Shown piece after piece: positions 9,505 to 20,955 of a stretch of DNA of 64,000 bases (position 1 is the stretch's first letter; every line of letters starts with the position of its first letter). Source of the stretch: Amylostereum areolatum (lineage: Eukaryota > Basidiomycota > Agaricomycetes > Russulales > Stereaceae). The notes beneath the pieces are model-generated. The model searched no databases. It was given only the letters and a program-made list of their open reading frames with translations, and had not been told where the DNA came from. The translations under genes and the position numbers were made by a program. The stretch lies in the NCBI GenBank assembly GCA_012932865.1, contig SAXG01000015.1, positions 124,001 through 188,000 of the forward strand. The letters are read 5' to 3'.

Positions 9505-12081
9505 ATGCCCCCTCGAACCAAGCCCGATGCTCCTCCCCTCTCGACCCGCGCAAAGAACAAGGATGCACATCCTGGTGCTCCCGACGCGCCTAGGCCCCGT
9601 AAATCCACGGCCCAAGTCAAGGCTGACAAGGAAGCCAAGGTAAAAGCCACGCGTGTTGCTGACGCTGCTCAACGGGCTAAGGTAAAGCGGCTCGCCACAC
9701 TTGAAGACACCCTCGCAAAGGAGGCCATGTCGTCGTCGGTATCGGAGTCGCCAGCTCCGGACAGAGCGCGTGCAACGAAGATAACGTCTGCAAAGAAACA
9801 ACCGCCTCGTGAGTACTTCTATCTTTTCTAGCAATTCGTATTAAAAACATACCAAATTTTAGGGAAGCATCTTCCGGGTGGGGGGGCTCGTTCTGTGAAC
9901 CCTGAGGATGACGCCGAGGACTTCAAGGCCGCTGAGGATCAAGAGGCCGCTGAGGACTTTGAGGCCGCCGAGGACGAGGAGCGCGCCGCCGAGGGCGAGG
10001 AGCGCGCCGCCGAGGACGACGAAGACGGCGCTGGTCGACTTTTTCGCCGCAGGAAGTTTTCTCGTGTCGAGTCGGACGAGGAAGGCACGAGTGAGGGCGA
10101 CGAGAGTGAGGAAGACGAGCAGGTCTTCGTCACGAAGCCGTCAGGTGCGAGTCGTCATCGAGTCCAGACTTCAGCTGAGGCTGTGGAGGACATTGAAGAC
10201 GACGTTGAGGCCGCGCCAGTTGCGGCGGTCAACAAACACAAAGTGTTGAAAAGTCGTTCTCAAGTTGATGCCGTTCGACGCGGCACCACCGGATCAATGC
10301 CCAAATCCGTCCCCGAGAAGCGTTCCGCGCCTGACACACGTGACTCAACAGCCAAGTCGTCAGCGCAGGCGTACGTGTTCTTTCTTCTTTCCTCTACCTA
10401 TCTCACTGCCGCACAGGCCTCCCGCCAAACGAACACGTCCGATCGGGGGGCTCAACTCCCACTGGACCCCCGCTCCCGGAAAACACCAGATGGAACGGCC
10501 CCCATCAGCATCACCCGAGCGCGAGCTCTTCGACGAAGGTCCCGACGGCGACAAGTTCCAAGACTCCGCACCGCCCATGGTTCAAATCAAGCCCCCTACT
10601 TCGCGACCGCGTCCCCGTCCCGTGCAACGCTCTGCGATTTCCCGTGAGGAGGCTCCAGCCGCAAATCTTGACCTCAACACTACAAACAATGAACTTGACG
10701 GTTTTGACAATGTCCGTGATCAGGTATGAATTTCTCTATCAGACTTTCTCTCGCTTTTAACCTTTCCCTAGAGCACACCTGCAGCGGCCCCCTCCGTGAA
10801 CCAGCCGCCTTCCAAGAGCGCTCGCGTATATGCGTCGAACAGGCGTGTTTCTAAGCTGGCCGTCCATCAGGTATGTCGCTACTCACTAGAACCTGCGACA
10901 AAGGATTGATTGCATGACCCCAAGGACACGAACACCCTTACTCAAGTCTCAGCTCCGGTAGCTGCAAAGCTGGGAACGAAGCCTCGCGCGGTCGACGGAA
11001 CACCCAAACGTGCGCGGAAGCCTCAGTGGACCACAGACACATTGGACGAAGCTATCCGGCCAACCTTCAACGGCGTGTTCATGCCCAGCGTGCGTGAGTT
11101 CGCGGGCGCGTTGCCGCCTTGGGACGAGCCGACCGTCAAAGAGGTGCAGATGTTATTTGACAAGATGTACCCGGACGTCGAACTCATCATCGCGAAAGGG
11201 GAGATCATCTATGATCTTGTACGTGATTCATCATCTCGTCAAGCCCCGCTCACCCCTACTGTGTCAGACGATCCAGCGGCTGAAGGAATGGCGATCCATG
11301 ATTGGTACCGAAGCTCTCAACAATGTGAGGATGTACCTCGAAGGCGGCGTGCTCGAAGGCGACATGAACCCCGATTCCGGCATACACAAGTCTTTCGTTA
11401 GCGCTGCCGCGTACGTCGAGTGGGCGCTCTCCAGCGAAGATGGCAAAAATGCCCCCATGTACTGGGCTACTTGGAACAACGGGGTCAAGAAGGAGGTATG
11501 TCTTGCTGGTTTGTATAGACAGTGTCGGTATACTCATTCTTCGACCTTTTTAGGGCCGTTTCCAGTTTCATCTGATCCTGAAGACCTTTTCGGCGCACCT
11601 CGCAGTCATACCGGCCAACTTCCTCCTCTATCCGTCCGGGGCGCTCATACTCTGTATTGTTGCGGTAAGTATACGCCCTATTCCGATCCTGATTCCGCAG
11701 ACTGATTGCTCCCGACAGGTTGAGCGTGCGTTGAAATTCTGGGTGACCGGCGTCCAGGTCATTCCGCGCGGCCCGCAAGGTTTCTTCTCACGAGAAAACT
11801 GGGGTGACAAGACCGTGCGTACTGATGAAGGTCACATGAAGCTGCGCCGCAAGGCTGGCAAGTTCGTGCCCGCTGTCGGCAGTCTCGATGATAACTGCTG
11901 GTTGAAGATCATTGATAGCGCCTTTGCGTGGCTAGATAAGCCTGCCGTTGCTGAATCCGATGACGTCGCTGAACTATCTGACAATGACTCCGACTTCGAG
12001 ATGACATCTGATGCCCCGCCTCCCGATTCCGACGATATTATGACATCCGTTGCCCCAGCTGCTGATTCCGAGGACGCATAG
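9505..12081 (+). CDS. Plavaka-associated companion gene, function unknown
   Basis: Divergent from the transposase across a short shared promoter. About seven exons. First exon MPPRTKPDAPPLSTRAKN to about 9807, lysine/alanine-rich. Exon 2 (from about 9863) has an extreme Glu/Asp/Ala repeat (AAEDEERAAEGEERAAEDDE). Further exons carry basic, Pro-rich linker. The C-terminal half (from about 10920) is globular: FNGVFMPSVREFAGALPPWD, VQMLFDKMYPDVELIIAKG, NVRMYLEGGVLEGDMN, and FQFHLILKTFSAHLAVIPAN after splicing, then ALKFWVTGVQVIPRGPQGFF and SRENWGDKT, with an acidic tail ending at 12081. I recall similar proteins next to other Plavaka transposases in mushrooms; their role (DNA binding, target choice or regulation) is not known to me. 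All exons can be joined in frame, so it looks intact. Confidence 0.72.
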
Positions 12082-12650
12082 TATGTTCCGTGATCTCACT
12101 CTGCAATAGATTCTGATCGGGGTTTTTTGTTTAGATTTCACATGACCCATTGCTTTCCATTCCGAGTGCTTGCCTATATTAGAGTGGCAGGTACCACATT
12201 CTTGCCGCATTCCATGATTTTATGTATACATTTGATTTGAAATATCATTCATTTCAATATTGTTATTATGGTTGAAAATTAAGCTTGAAGCCTCCTTCAT
12301 GTGTGATTGTAAGTGACCTTGGGGAACCATAAGATAGCTTGTGAATGCTTGAAGTAGAACTTATGGCCAGACTTGTCAAGCTTACAATGTACTTGACAAT
12401 ACACTTACGAAGTGCTTGACGACGTCAGCTCTAACTTATACACACTGGAGCCAAACCTTGCACTATACTTGTGTACTTGAAAGACACCTTGGCAAGCTTC
12501 CCAGGTACTCCCCAAGTCTGTTGTCAAGTACACTCAAGGTGCGTGAGGGCTTGGCCAAGTAAGTGGACATGGCTTGGCCAAGTCACTAGTTACTTAGAGC
12601 TTGGGGCCTTGATTGACTTGCCCAAGGGTCCCAAGGCACTGTCAAGTAAG

Positions 12651-12666
12651 TGGAGTTTTCCTGATG
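12651..12666 (-). repeat. Right terminal inverted repeat of the Plavaka element
   Basis: TGGAGTTTTCCTGATG, the exact reverse complement of the left end. Phospholipase C coding sequence resumes immediately after it. Confidence 0.85.
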
Positions 12667-13383
12667 TGGAGACTCGGCCGCAGGGTGGCAGGGTGATGCA
12701 GGACATGATGCCGCCGCTGTCGGAGTACTACATCTCCTCCTCGCACAACACCTACCTCGTCGGAAATCAGCTCGTGGGCGACAGCACCATCGAGGGGTAC
12801 ATCCGCGCGCTGCTGCACAGCTGCCGGAGCGTCGAGCGTGCGTCTTTCCTTTACTTTCCCCCACCCGCCGGCGCCGCGCACTCACCTGGTTCTTTTCGTG
12901 TCTCCTTCGGGCGCGGACAGTGGACATCTACGACGGCGAAACGGAGCCCGTGATCTACCACGGAAAAATGCTCACCTCCAAGGTCCTCCTGCACGACATC
13001 TGCCACGCGTACGCCTTCGTGGTCTCGCCCTATCCGATCATCATCTCCGCCGAGGTCCACTGCGGCGTCGCCCAGCAGGCCATGATGGTCGCGATCATGC
13101 GCGAGGTCTTCGGCGACGCGCTCGTGAGCGCGCTCGTCGAGGGAGCCCGGGGGAGCTCAAGGGGAGGGTGCTGCTGAAGGTGCGTAGGTCTGCCCGGTCG
13201 CGGGTCGCAGTGTGACTCTGACGGGCTTTCTCTCCCGCTGGACAGGCGAAGAACTTGTTCGTGACGGAGAGCGAGGGATAGCAGCAGAAGGAGGTCATCG
13301 TCGACGCCGGCGCCGAGTCGTCCACGACCACCGAGACCTCGTCGACCGACGGCGAGATGCTCACCGGCAACGTACTGTGCAAT
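12667..13383 (+). pseudogene. Phospholipase C, X-domain fragment (3' part of the interrupted PLC)
   Basis: Continues the PLC from 4610-5623. The catalytic X domain reads [20 protein letters not shown], with the active-site His of SSHNTYL visible, then [19 protein letters not shown]. After an intron (about 12839-12920) comes [20 protein letters not shown] (second catalytic His in the IYHG motif) and PYPIIISAEVHCGVAQQAMM, carrying the calcium-binding Glu. After about 13150 the reading becomes corrupt: stops, a frameshift, and an X-Y linker remnant (AKNLFVTESEG then a stop, about 13245-13280). The Y and C2 domains are absent; sequence after about 13390 is unrelated. Domain boundaries are from family knowledge. 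The gene is dead even without the transposon. Confidence 0.85.
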
Positions 13384-13769
13384 TTATCCAATGAAAACAC
13401 CTTTATATCAGGCTACGTTGCCCCCACGGCCGTTGCAGTACATTTCACCGTCTTCGAGCCAATACGAAAGTTAGACCACAGTGCACCGTGCAGACCCCGC
13501 CGCCAGTTTCACCCGCATTGAGGCGGTCGAAATCCGGAGGTTACTCTCAACCCCCGGCCACATAGTCATATGTATCATATATAATGCCCTTAACATGATT
13601 TAATGCAAGCTACATAACCCCCGGAAAACCCAATCAATCCACTCCCGATGTCACGGAGTGCCAGGACTCCCTGGCACCGCGTGCAACGTGATCGAAAAGA
13701 GACCTGATCCCGAGGGGCAACCGTAGTCAGGCTTATTCTCAAACACCATCTCGCGACCGCTACTTCGTC
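13384..13769. other. Spacer and 5' flank of family copy A
   Basis: No gene. The last about 40 bp before 13770 (ctcaaacaccatctcgcgaccgcta-like) resemble the 5' flank of copy D at about 60185-60225, marking the upstream limit of shared sequence between these two family members. Confidence 0.5.
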
Positions 13770-16700
13770 ATGCCCGTCCTCGCGAACCAGGAGAATCCCA
13801 ACATAATCCGTCATAACCTTTGTATCTCCGTCGAAACGTCGGACCCGGACTGGCCGCCTGATGTCGTCAACCTCGTGCACCGCCTAAAGGCGAATCCGCT
13901 GCCGTCCTGGCTAGCGACTGTGAGCCAAATCTTACTCCATATTCTCGTCGAATAAATTGAACTTTTGGCATAGGATCCCCAACCGCTCCTCGGCAACAAC
14001 ACCGAGGACCTTTTCGTCGAGCTTATTGACGAAATCCGGCGATCCGAGACGCGACCGTCCAGTGCGCTACCGTCGGACCGTGACCTGGAGCAATACCATG
14101 AGATTTCAAACATTTTGGGGCATCTTCTATTCATCGTGGGCCGACTTCAGTATCGCGCGGACCACGCCTTCAAAGGGTTCAGCTTGGGGCCGAACACGTC
14201 CTTCCTCGCCAGCTTCGTCGAGACGTGCATGCTCGCGTCGTGTCCCGATGCGATTGTTCTGTACGCTCAAACCGACATATTCTGCAACGTGAAGCTGACG
14301 AGGGTCCCAGGGACGGCGTCTGGTTCGCGCTGGCCCAGCATCCGTACGCCACATCCGACCCACTCTCTCGATTCCTACCCCGCTACGCAAAAGCAACTCT
14401 CATAGCGCTCTCTCCCTTTCGAGCGCATCCGCCTGAAGATCCAGTGGAACTCGACGAAGAAATGCGGGCAGCCACTCCTTCCCAAGGCTCGTCGCAAAAT
14501 GCATCCAACTCAACGCAATCGGAGTCCGACGAAGACGACGCGCCACAGTATCCGCGCAGGTTTACCGTCTCTGAATTTTTGGAGAACGACCTGGAAGAGA
14601 ACCTCGCACAGTCACTGGTTTCAGAGGTCCCGTCGGACGCCGAATCTGTTTCGGAGGAGCCTTTGGGCTCGGACTACAGTCGACACATGATGATGGACGA
14701 CTGGAGGGGGCCCGATTGCCTGGCTGCGCTTGTAATGGCGAAGCCCGGTCTCGTCGAGGACGCGATATCCAGCGCTCTCTACCAACGACGCGTGTGGGGT
14801 GTTCAGAGTCCGGTCCTCGGACTGGCCTTCGATCCGGAAGGAACCGCTATCCAAGTCATTATCGGATGGCTGGGCAAGGATTCCGCTCCGAACTCAGACC
14901 TTGTTCGTCCCTTTTGTTGTGAACTACAGCGTCCTTTGACCGCAATATCTATAGCCCCCGGTCAACCTCCTTCACTGTTCAGCAACGCATCTCGCACATG
15001 GGGTGTTCGATTTGAAAAGATGTAGTGACGCGCTTCTTCTGGCGTTTCTCCTCCTATCTTTATCCGCACAGCTCGCATCCGACAAGTCTTTTGCCCTTGG
15101 CTCGAGCGGCGCGCACTTGATCGACATCGATAATAAGTTGGATCTATGGCGGGAAGATCAAGTTACCCCCCCTGAAGAAGCATGTACACCTGGACATATG
15201 CTGTCATGGCTTAGAGCAAGCCTTATATGCTCTGTTCGGTAGCTCAAAGTTTCTTCCTTCACCCCAGTATCGTCACTGTCTAACTGGTGCCCGAACAGCT
15301 CATTACCTGGAGACGTTGATTGCGATATGGGACCTAAGACACAACGTGACACGACCGCCCAAGGCAGACAGTGAGGTCACCGTATTATATGAAGCTACAT
15401 CAGGTTATCTAACCAGATCTCCACAGGGTGGTGTCTGAGGGCGATCCGCCCTCGAATAGGAAGTATGTAGCTGTGGCAGTTTCACATGGTTGCTGTTATA
15501 GACTGACTGGCATCTACGCTTAGCTCCCCTGAGGTTGACATTTCAGCGAAAAAATCGCGGTGAGTCTTCCTGTATCGTTCTGCACAAGTTACGCACAGAG
15601 CTAGACATCTATTAGGGCCACCGGCGACACGATACTATCAATGTCAACGTATGGGATGTACCAAGGCTGTCGTTGGGGCTTAATACTCACTTACACCTGT
15701 TCAGATTCGCAAGTGGCAAAAAGGAGAACAGGACGTCTTCCTGGCTGTATGACCGCTTCGTATTCCAGGATGCTCTGACACCGACAAAGGTCTACTATGA
15801 CGACGCGTCATTCTCCCGCCTACTTTCTTTGACTGTGAAACCCGAACAACGAATTCTTTTGGAGGAGCAAATACCTCATCTGAAGCTCTACTTACGTACA
15901 ACGTCGCTGCTCCTCCCCCTTAAGTGGGTCATGAACGTCGTGCGTACCATTTGCTTTTGGCTGTCAGCGTTACTGCGCAGTTGCATGATTGAACAACTCT
16001 GTTTACAGGAGGCGTACCCCGATGTTCCTGGAGAGCTTCGCCCTGATCTCAAACGACTGGCTGACGCGGTGGAAAGGCGCGCACGCCCGATCCCGGCTAC
16101 CACCGATGAGATGAATAAGGTCCTGTCCGACAAACTGTCCGACCTCCTTCGCTTCTCCTCCCAGGCTGCTGCAAGGAAGTCTACCCAGAACGCTCAACAG
16201 GCCAATGAGGCAGAACACCGCAAAGTATTCGATGGCATCATCGAACTAATCCTGTCTGATGAAAATGCATCTGCACCCATCAAGCCAATGTACGTTAATC
16301 AGCCAAGGGGTTTATTCCCAGCGACTGACCACCGAGCGATCAGATTGGAACGTTCTCTTCACGTCGGCTCATGACGAAGTCTTCGACCAAGTCCAGAAAT
16401 GCATAAAGACTGCGACGGCTGGAGCTCCAACGACAACAACTGAAGACGCGACGACAGTTGAGAGGGTCATTCGTGGTCTGCGCAATGTTCGTGATACAGC
16501 GGATTTTGTCTACTCAAAACACTTGACGTTGCTGGAAAGTGAAGTCACGGAGGCCGCGGTTGCCGATGTCCGCGTGGCCGGATCAACAGCCATGGTCAAC
16601 GCTAAGGCTGCCCGCAAATTTTTCAAGGATACCCTGGCGAATTGGCTAGAGGATTTCTCGGATGAAGGTGTAACTCCGAGGTGGAAAGAGAGTCCCAGGT

Positions 16701-17964
16701 CGGGAATATGTGATCTTATTGCTGTCGTTCAGATTCCGGACTTCTTCAAAGTAGGCGAGGAGAAAAAGGCGCGGAAACTTGGTCCCATCCGAGCCGCTAT
16801 ACCTCGTAATGTATCCGGGGGACTCATGCCGCAGAAGGGCGGCAGAATCCCAACCAAACTCGAGCGTGTTCTCGACCGCTGGATTAATCTCGACACCGAG
16901 CCTCTCGATATCATGGGCGGGCTAAACTTTGATTCATACGAAGCAAATGGTACCCACAAGGCTTAATGGACTTGCCATAGTAGCCTTTTCTTCATCGCGT
17001 TAGTTGCTCATCTCCTTCCAATTTCAGGTCCTCCGCCACCCACGCAGCAAAAAGCTTTCCCGGCCCGAACTACAATGCCACTAGTCTATAATCGAGACCA
17101 AAGTGTGTCTTTGTCCCTCGTGTGTGTATCACCAGCACTGACAAATTACCACAGAGCCCAAACCCGGAGACAGGCTCGCAACGCTACGAAGCAGCAGTAA
17201 AGATCAATCCGGGTCGAAGGGTTCGTTCGACAACTCCGATTTTTGACGGGTCGACGTTCTTACGACCGGCGTTCTCAGCTACCTCGAGCTCGGAACCCTC
17301 CAAGGCATCGCCACCTCCAAGCCCCGAAGATCTGTCCATCGCTGATGAGACAGACCCCAAAGAAAAAGAATTCCTCACGATGCTGTTGCGCTGTCTTCTT
17401 CTCCCTCTTCTTGTCTGCGAATACAAGAAGAACAAGAGCGGATACGACGGCCAAGGCCCAAACCAAATCAGGATGTATCTGACAAGCATGGTCAAGTTTC
17501 TCGGGATACTCGGAATCTACAATTTTCATGTTTATGGGCTTCTTACCGAGGGTACTGTGGGCGGGGTTATCTGTGCTTGGATGACCGAGCCACTGAAGGT
17601 AACTTTGTTGTCTGTTGGTATGATCTCGCATTCGTACTGATGTACGTGTCTGCAGGATACGCCTTCAGTCACGCATATCCTGGAAAGAAACTGCCGGGGT
17701 TACGACATCGCGGATCCACTTGGCGCAATCAACTTCGCGGTGTTCCTCCTCTATCTTCGATTTACGCATGCGCCCGCCCTCAGGGAGCGGTTCGAGGCCG
17801 TTAAGGAAAGCGTTCGGGTGAGGTTAGACACTGGCGACGCTGGTCTGAACTGGACTATGGAGGACCAGGTTGAAGACCCAGAATATTCGAAGATCGCTCT
17901 GAAGCGAGGGAAAGATGGAGGAAAGGGGAAGGAGAAGCAACGTGAGAATGAGGCGAAAGCCTGA
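13770..17964 (+). CDS. Family member A: large multi-exon protein of unknown function with nuclease-like motifs
   Basis: One of four paralogues here (A-D), over ten exons. Start MPVLANQENP. Exon 2 (from 13975) begins DPQPLLGN; then SLGPNTSFLASFVETCMLAS, WFALAQHPYATSDPLSRFLP, a Ser/Glu-rich acidic linker (14450-14660), HMMMDDWRGPDCLAALVMAK, SALYQRRVWGVQSPVLGLAF, several tiny exons (15300-15650), a helical block (15690-16290) with FSSQAAA and ANEAEHRKVFDGII, then ESPRSGICDLIAVVQIPDFF (16690-16750), PLDIMGGLNFDSYEANG, LLLPLLVCEYKKNKSGYDG (17398-17450), GPNQIRMYLTSMVKFLGILG and a C-terminus ending KQRENEAKA. The conserved D (SGxCDLIA), E-x-K (CEYKK) and NQ follow the order of a PD-(D/E)XK nuclease core with a long insertion; this is inference. 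No stop or frameshift is obvious; one mid-gene intron donor (about 14900) is unclear. Confidence 0.7.
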
Positions 17965-17999
17965 CCTCTGACGAGGATATTAGGGTGCCCGAGACAGAG

Positions 18000-18200
18000 G
18001 GGGGGCTGCAATAGTAAACACAAGGTGTGTCGCGGGGCTCTGCTTTGCCACATGCACTCACACATGTTCCCGCCGCTAGAAGTTTTACCAAGGATTGTAA
18101 CACCACCGTCACAAATGTTTTGTCTCTGCCGTTGCCATGTTTTGTCGCTATTTTTTGTTCTCGTAGTTTGTTCTCGTAGTCCTGTTTTCGTTTTGGTCAT
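18000..18200 (+). repeat. 3' flank of copy A shared with copies B-D
   Basis: Contains ctagaagttttaccaaggat-type sequence (18076-18096) followed by ttttg...cgttgccatgttttgt. Closely related sequence lies just downstream of the stop codons of B (about 40330-40170), C (about 46180-46060) and D (about 56050-55930). The conservation outside the coding region shows that the duplicated unit includes the 3' UTR. Confidence 0.65.
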
Positions 18201-18603
18201 CGGGCTGTTATCTGAGCTGTCTTGCAGGTTTCGTCTTTGGTATGTTGCCTAGGTCGTTGTATCACAATACCCTATATCTATATCACTGTAGCAGAGGCTA
18301 GGTGGGATATGTAATCAGCCGTGGTATAAGTCAGTTGGCGCCTCGGAATGACCGAAGGTGCACTTGTCCCGTCGCCGTTTCTTCAGGCTGAGTTCCTTGT
18401 CTTACTACTGATTAGTGAATTCGACTTTGGGCCCCCTTGTTGAAGTTTGAAGTGCTGGAATCCGAGCGTATCCTCGACGCCTTACGCTGGCTCTTCCTGA
18501 GAGACACTCCTTTCCAAAATAGCCATGAATACCTCGAGTGTCACTTGTTACAAACCCTGAACCCGCTGAAGATACTGGTCGTACAGTCTCGTTCGTTACT
18601 TGC
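18201..18603. other. Spacer between copy A and the sugar transporter
   Basis: No gene recognised; convergent 3' ends of copy A (+) and the transporter (-). Confidence 0.5.
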
Positions 18604-20808
18604 CTATACCTTATCCACATAATGCAAACTGTGCCCGTCGCCGTCCTTATCCGCCGTCGGCGAGCGAAGCGAAGGTGGCTCAACGACCGTGTCCCTGAAC
18701 ACCTCCGCCATTTGCTCGAGCGTTTTCCCTACAGAAAGCCCCACTCAGATTCAGTCCATGGATCCACGTCCCACACAAGGAATCAAACACGCACCCTTCG
18801 TCTCGGGGAAGACCGCGAACACGATGCCGAAGTCGACGGTGTTGAGGCAGATGAACAGAAGGTAGAACTTCCACCCGATGTTCGCCATCGCGATCGGAGA
18901 CACCTCCGAGAGCATCACATTGAACGCCCAGTTCGAGCACGTCGCCACCGCGGTGCCCATCGACCGCGTCGACGTCGGGAACACCTGGAGGCTCCTGGCG
19001 TGAGTCCCGGAAACGCCTCGACAACGAACAACGTACCTCGGAGGCAAGCACCCAGCTGATGGGTCCAAAGCTCAAAGAGAACACGATCGTCATCATGAAG
19101 ATGACGGCGATGCCGGCCTTCTGGGCGCTGGGGTTGAACGACGCGTCGGGCGGGAACCGGGCGATGATCGCGGCCAGGATGGAAAAGAGGACGACGAGCG
19201 CGGCACACCCGAACAGGAGCGGGCGACGGCGTCCGACGCGGTCGATGAGGAAGATGATGAAGCTGTCAAGGTGGGGGAAATAAGTCCCTGGAGAGAGCGG
19301 AAGAGATGGGAACGCACAATATGTTAGCGACGGGCCCTATCGCACCAAAGATTCCTTGTATGAGCAGCAGCGAGCCCGCCTTGATTCCCAATGCGGCGTA
19401 CATCTTCGGCCCATAGTAATTTATCACTATCGCGTCCCACCCATCAGTCACCATCACCAGAGTCGATAAACACATCGCACTGACCGTTGATACCCGTAAA
19501 CTGTCCAAAGACCTGCACGCCAACGGCGACGCTCGTGCGCCATACCATAGCCTTGCTCGCCCACAGATCGCTGATCCTGCTGCTTCGCACCGCGACCTCG
19601 GCCTTGATCGTATCGCGCATGTCGACGAACTCGCGCTCGGCCGCGTCCTTTCTCTCAACGGTGCCCGTCCCGTGCAGCCGGTACACGACGGCGCGCGCCT
19701 CGTCGTCACGCCCAACTTCGAGAAGCCAGCGGGGGCTATAAGGAAGGAACTGGATGAAAAGGAGGAGGAAGGTGGGCACCATCTGTTGAGCACGGCGCGT
19801 CAGTGCATTGTATGGTGAGTAGGGTGGCGATCCAGGGATCTACCTGCAGTCCGAGCGCCGCGCGCCACGCCGCGTTTCCTTCCACGAATTGAAGGCCGTA
19901 TCCAACCCAGTTGGCGACGATGAATCCGATGCCAATCATTTGCTGCGAGAGACCGACGATGAACCCGCGTATGTGCGGGGGCGCGATCTCGGTCTAAACG
20001 GATCCGATTCAGCGACACGGCGACCTAGGCTCGAAGTACAGGAGACCACACACATTGTACAGCGGAACGGTCATGGAGAGTAGTCTACAAGATCGGCATG
20101 AGCAATGGTCAACAACTTGAAACGAGCGAGAGCGGGGGCGACATACCCTATCGAAAACCCGCCAACGATTCGCCCGAGGAAGAGTACACCAACGTCCGGT
20201 GCAGCGGTCTGCAACGCCGCGCCTACCAGTCCAATCAATGCGCCAATCTACACAGCCGCGGTCGTGAGCCAACGCCCTCAATATTAAGAGCACTACTGAG
20301 ACCGCACCTGGATAGACCGTTTGCGGCCCAGCCTGTCGTTCAGCCTGGGGTCGAATGGAGCATTTAGTCCGGTGTATGTCGAGATTGTGAGGTCGGACCT
20401 ACCAGCCGCCCGTCGCCGCGCCAAAGAAACAACCCCCATTGAATGTGGAGACGACCGCGCCGGTCGTTTTGTCGTCCGGGTTCTTGAAGTGATCGTTGAA
20501 CTGGGGCATGGTCAGCACGGAGGCGATGATACCGCTGCAGAAGAAGGGCAATTGTCAGCCTGGATCCCACCCAAAAGGCGGCAAACGAACCTATCGTATC
20601 TGCATGATACCCCCGAACAAATGGCCTATCAACGACTCCGCCCGAGTGTACGCCGTGGGTACTTAGACGGTCAACGCACCCGAATAAGAAGGACCCTACG
20701 TACGCGTGCGAGCCCGCCGTCAGCGCCCTGCTTCCCGTGACACAAGCGAGCCACAAACGCACCGATGGCGCAGAACGCCGCTGTGAATATATTGAACGCA
20801 AGACCCAT
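18604..20808 (-). CDS. MFS sugar transporter (sugar porter family)
   Basis: Plasma-membrane sugar/H+ symporter of the fungal hexose-transporter type. Start MGLAFNIFTAAF at 20808. After splicing: the first helix with FLFGYDSG, DRLGRKRSIQVG (helix 2-3 loop), GRIVAGFSIGVLSMTVPLYN, PPHIRGFIVGLSQQMIGIG, the PESPRWL equivalent YSPRWLLEVGRDDEA, QVFGQFTGINVINYYGPKMY, DRVGRRRPLLFG (helix 8-9 loop), FGPISWVLASEVFPTSTRS, and the C-terminal PETKGKTLEQMAEVF, which needs the last intron (about 18720-18775) removed, followed by a short tail ending YVDKV at 18604. All signature motifs of the sugar-porter family are present and exons join in frame, so it should be functional. Transported sugar cannot be told from sequence. 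A TATA-like box lies about 140 bp upstream. Confidence 0.9.
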
Positions 20809-20945
20809 GGCGATCCCCTGCTGTTTCGTCCGTCCGTTTGGTCGTTTGGTCGCCTAGTTTCCGGACCCGAGTACAGGATAGGGAGGATCGGAAGTGAACC
20901 TCCTGGAGAAGACCGTCCGAGTCGAGGGTTCTTCCCCACCCGCCC

Positions 20946-20955
20946 TATATTTATA
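20946..20955 (-). promoter_or_regulatory. TATA box of the sugar transporter gene
   Basis: On the minus strand the sequence reads gtataaatatag, about 140 bp upstream of the transporter ATG at 20808. Confidence 0.5.

Larger units (their letters stand above)
5624..12666. mobile_element. Plavaka-type DNA transposon inserted in the PLC gene
   Basis: A 7,043-bp element bounded by perfect 16-bp terminal inverted repeats (CATCAGGAAAACTCCA at 5624-5639 and its reverse complement at 12651-12666); the inverted match continues imperfectly inward (..TACTTGA). Both ends carry dense, irregular ACTTGG/CAAGT-type subterminal motifs (about 5640-5830 and 12300-12650). It encodes a Plavaka-family transposase on the minus strand and a divergently transcribed companion gene on the plus strand. 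The flanks give a possible 2-bp target duplication (TG, or AT if the ends are read as CAGG...CCTG). It splits phospholipase C between SPDNSVFA and the X-domain start [11 protein letters not shown]. Confidence 0.88.

Noticed and set aside
5628..12662. Use of in-frame restoration to fix the Plavaka target site
   Set aside because: The flanking PLC already carries a stop, frameshift and deletion, so reading-frame restoration cannot discriminate between TG and AT target duplications.
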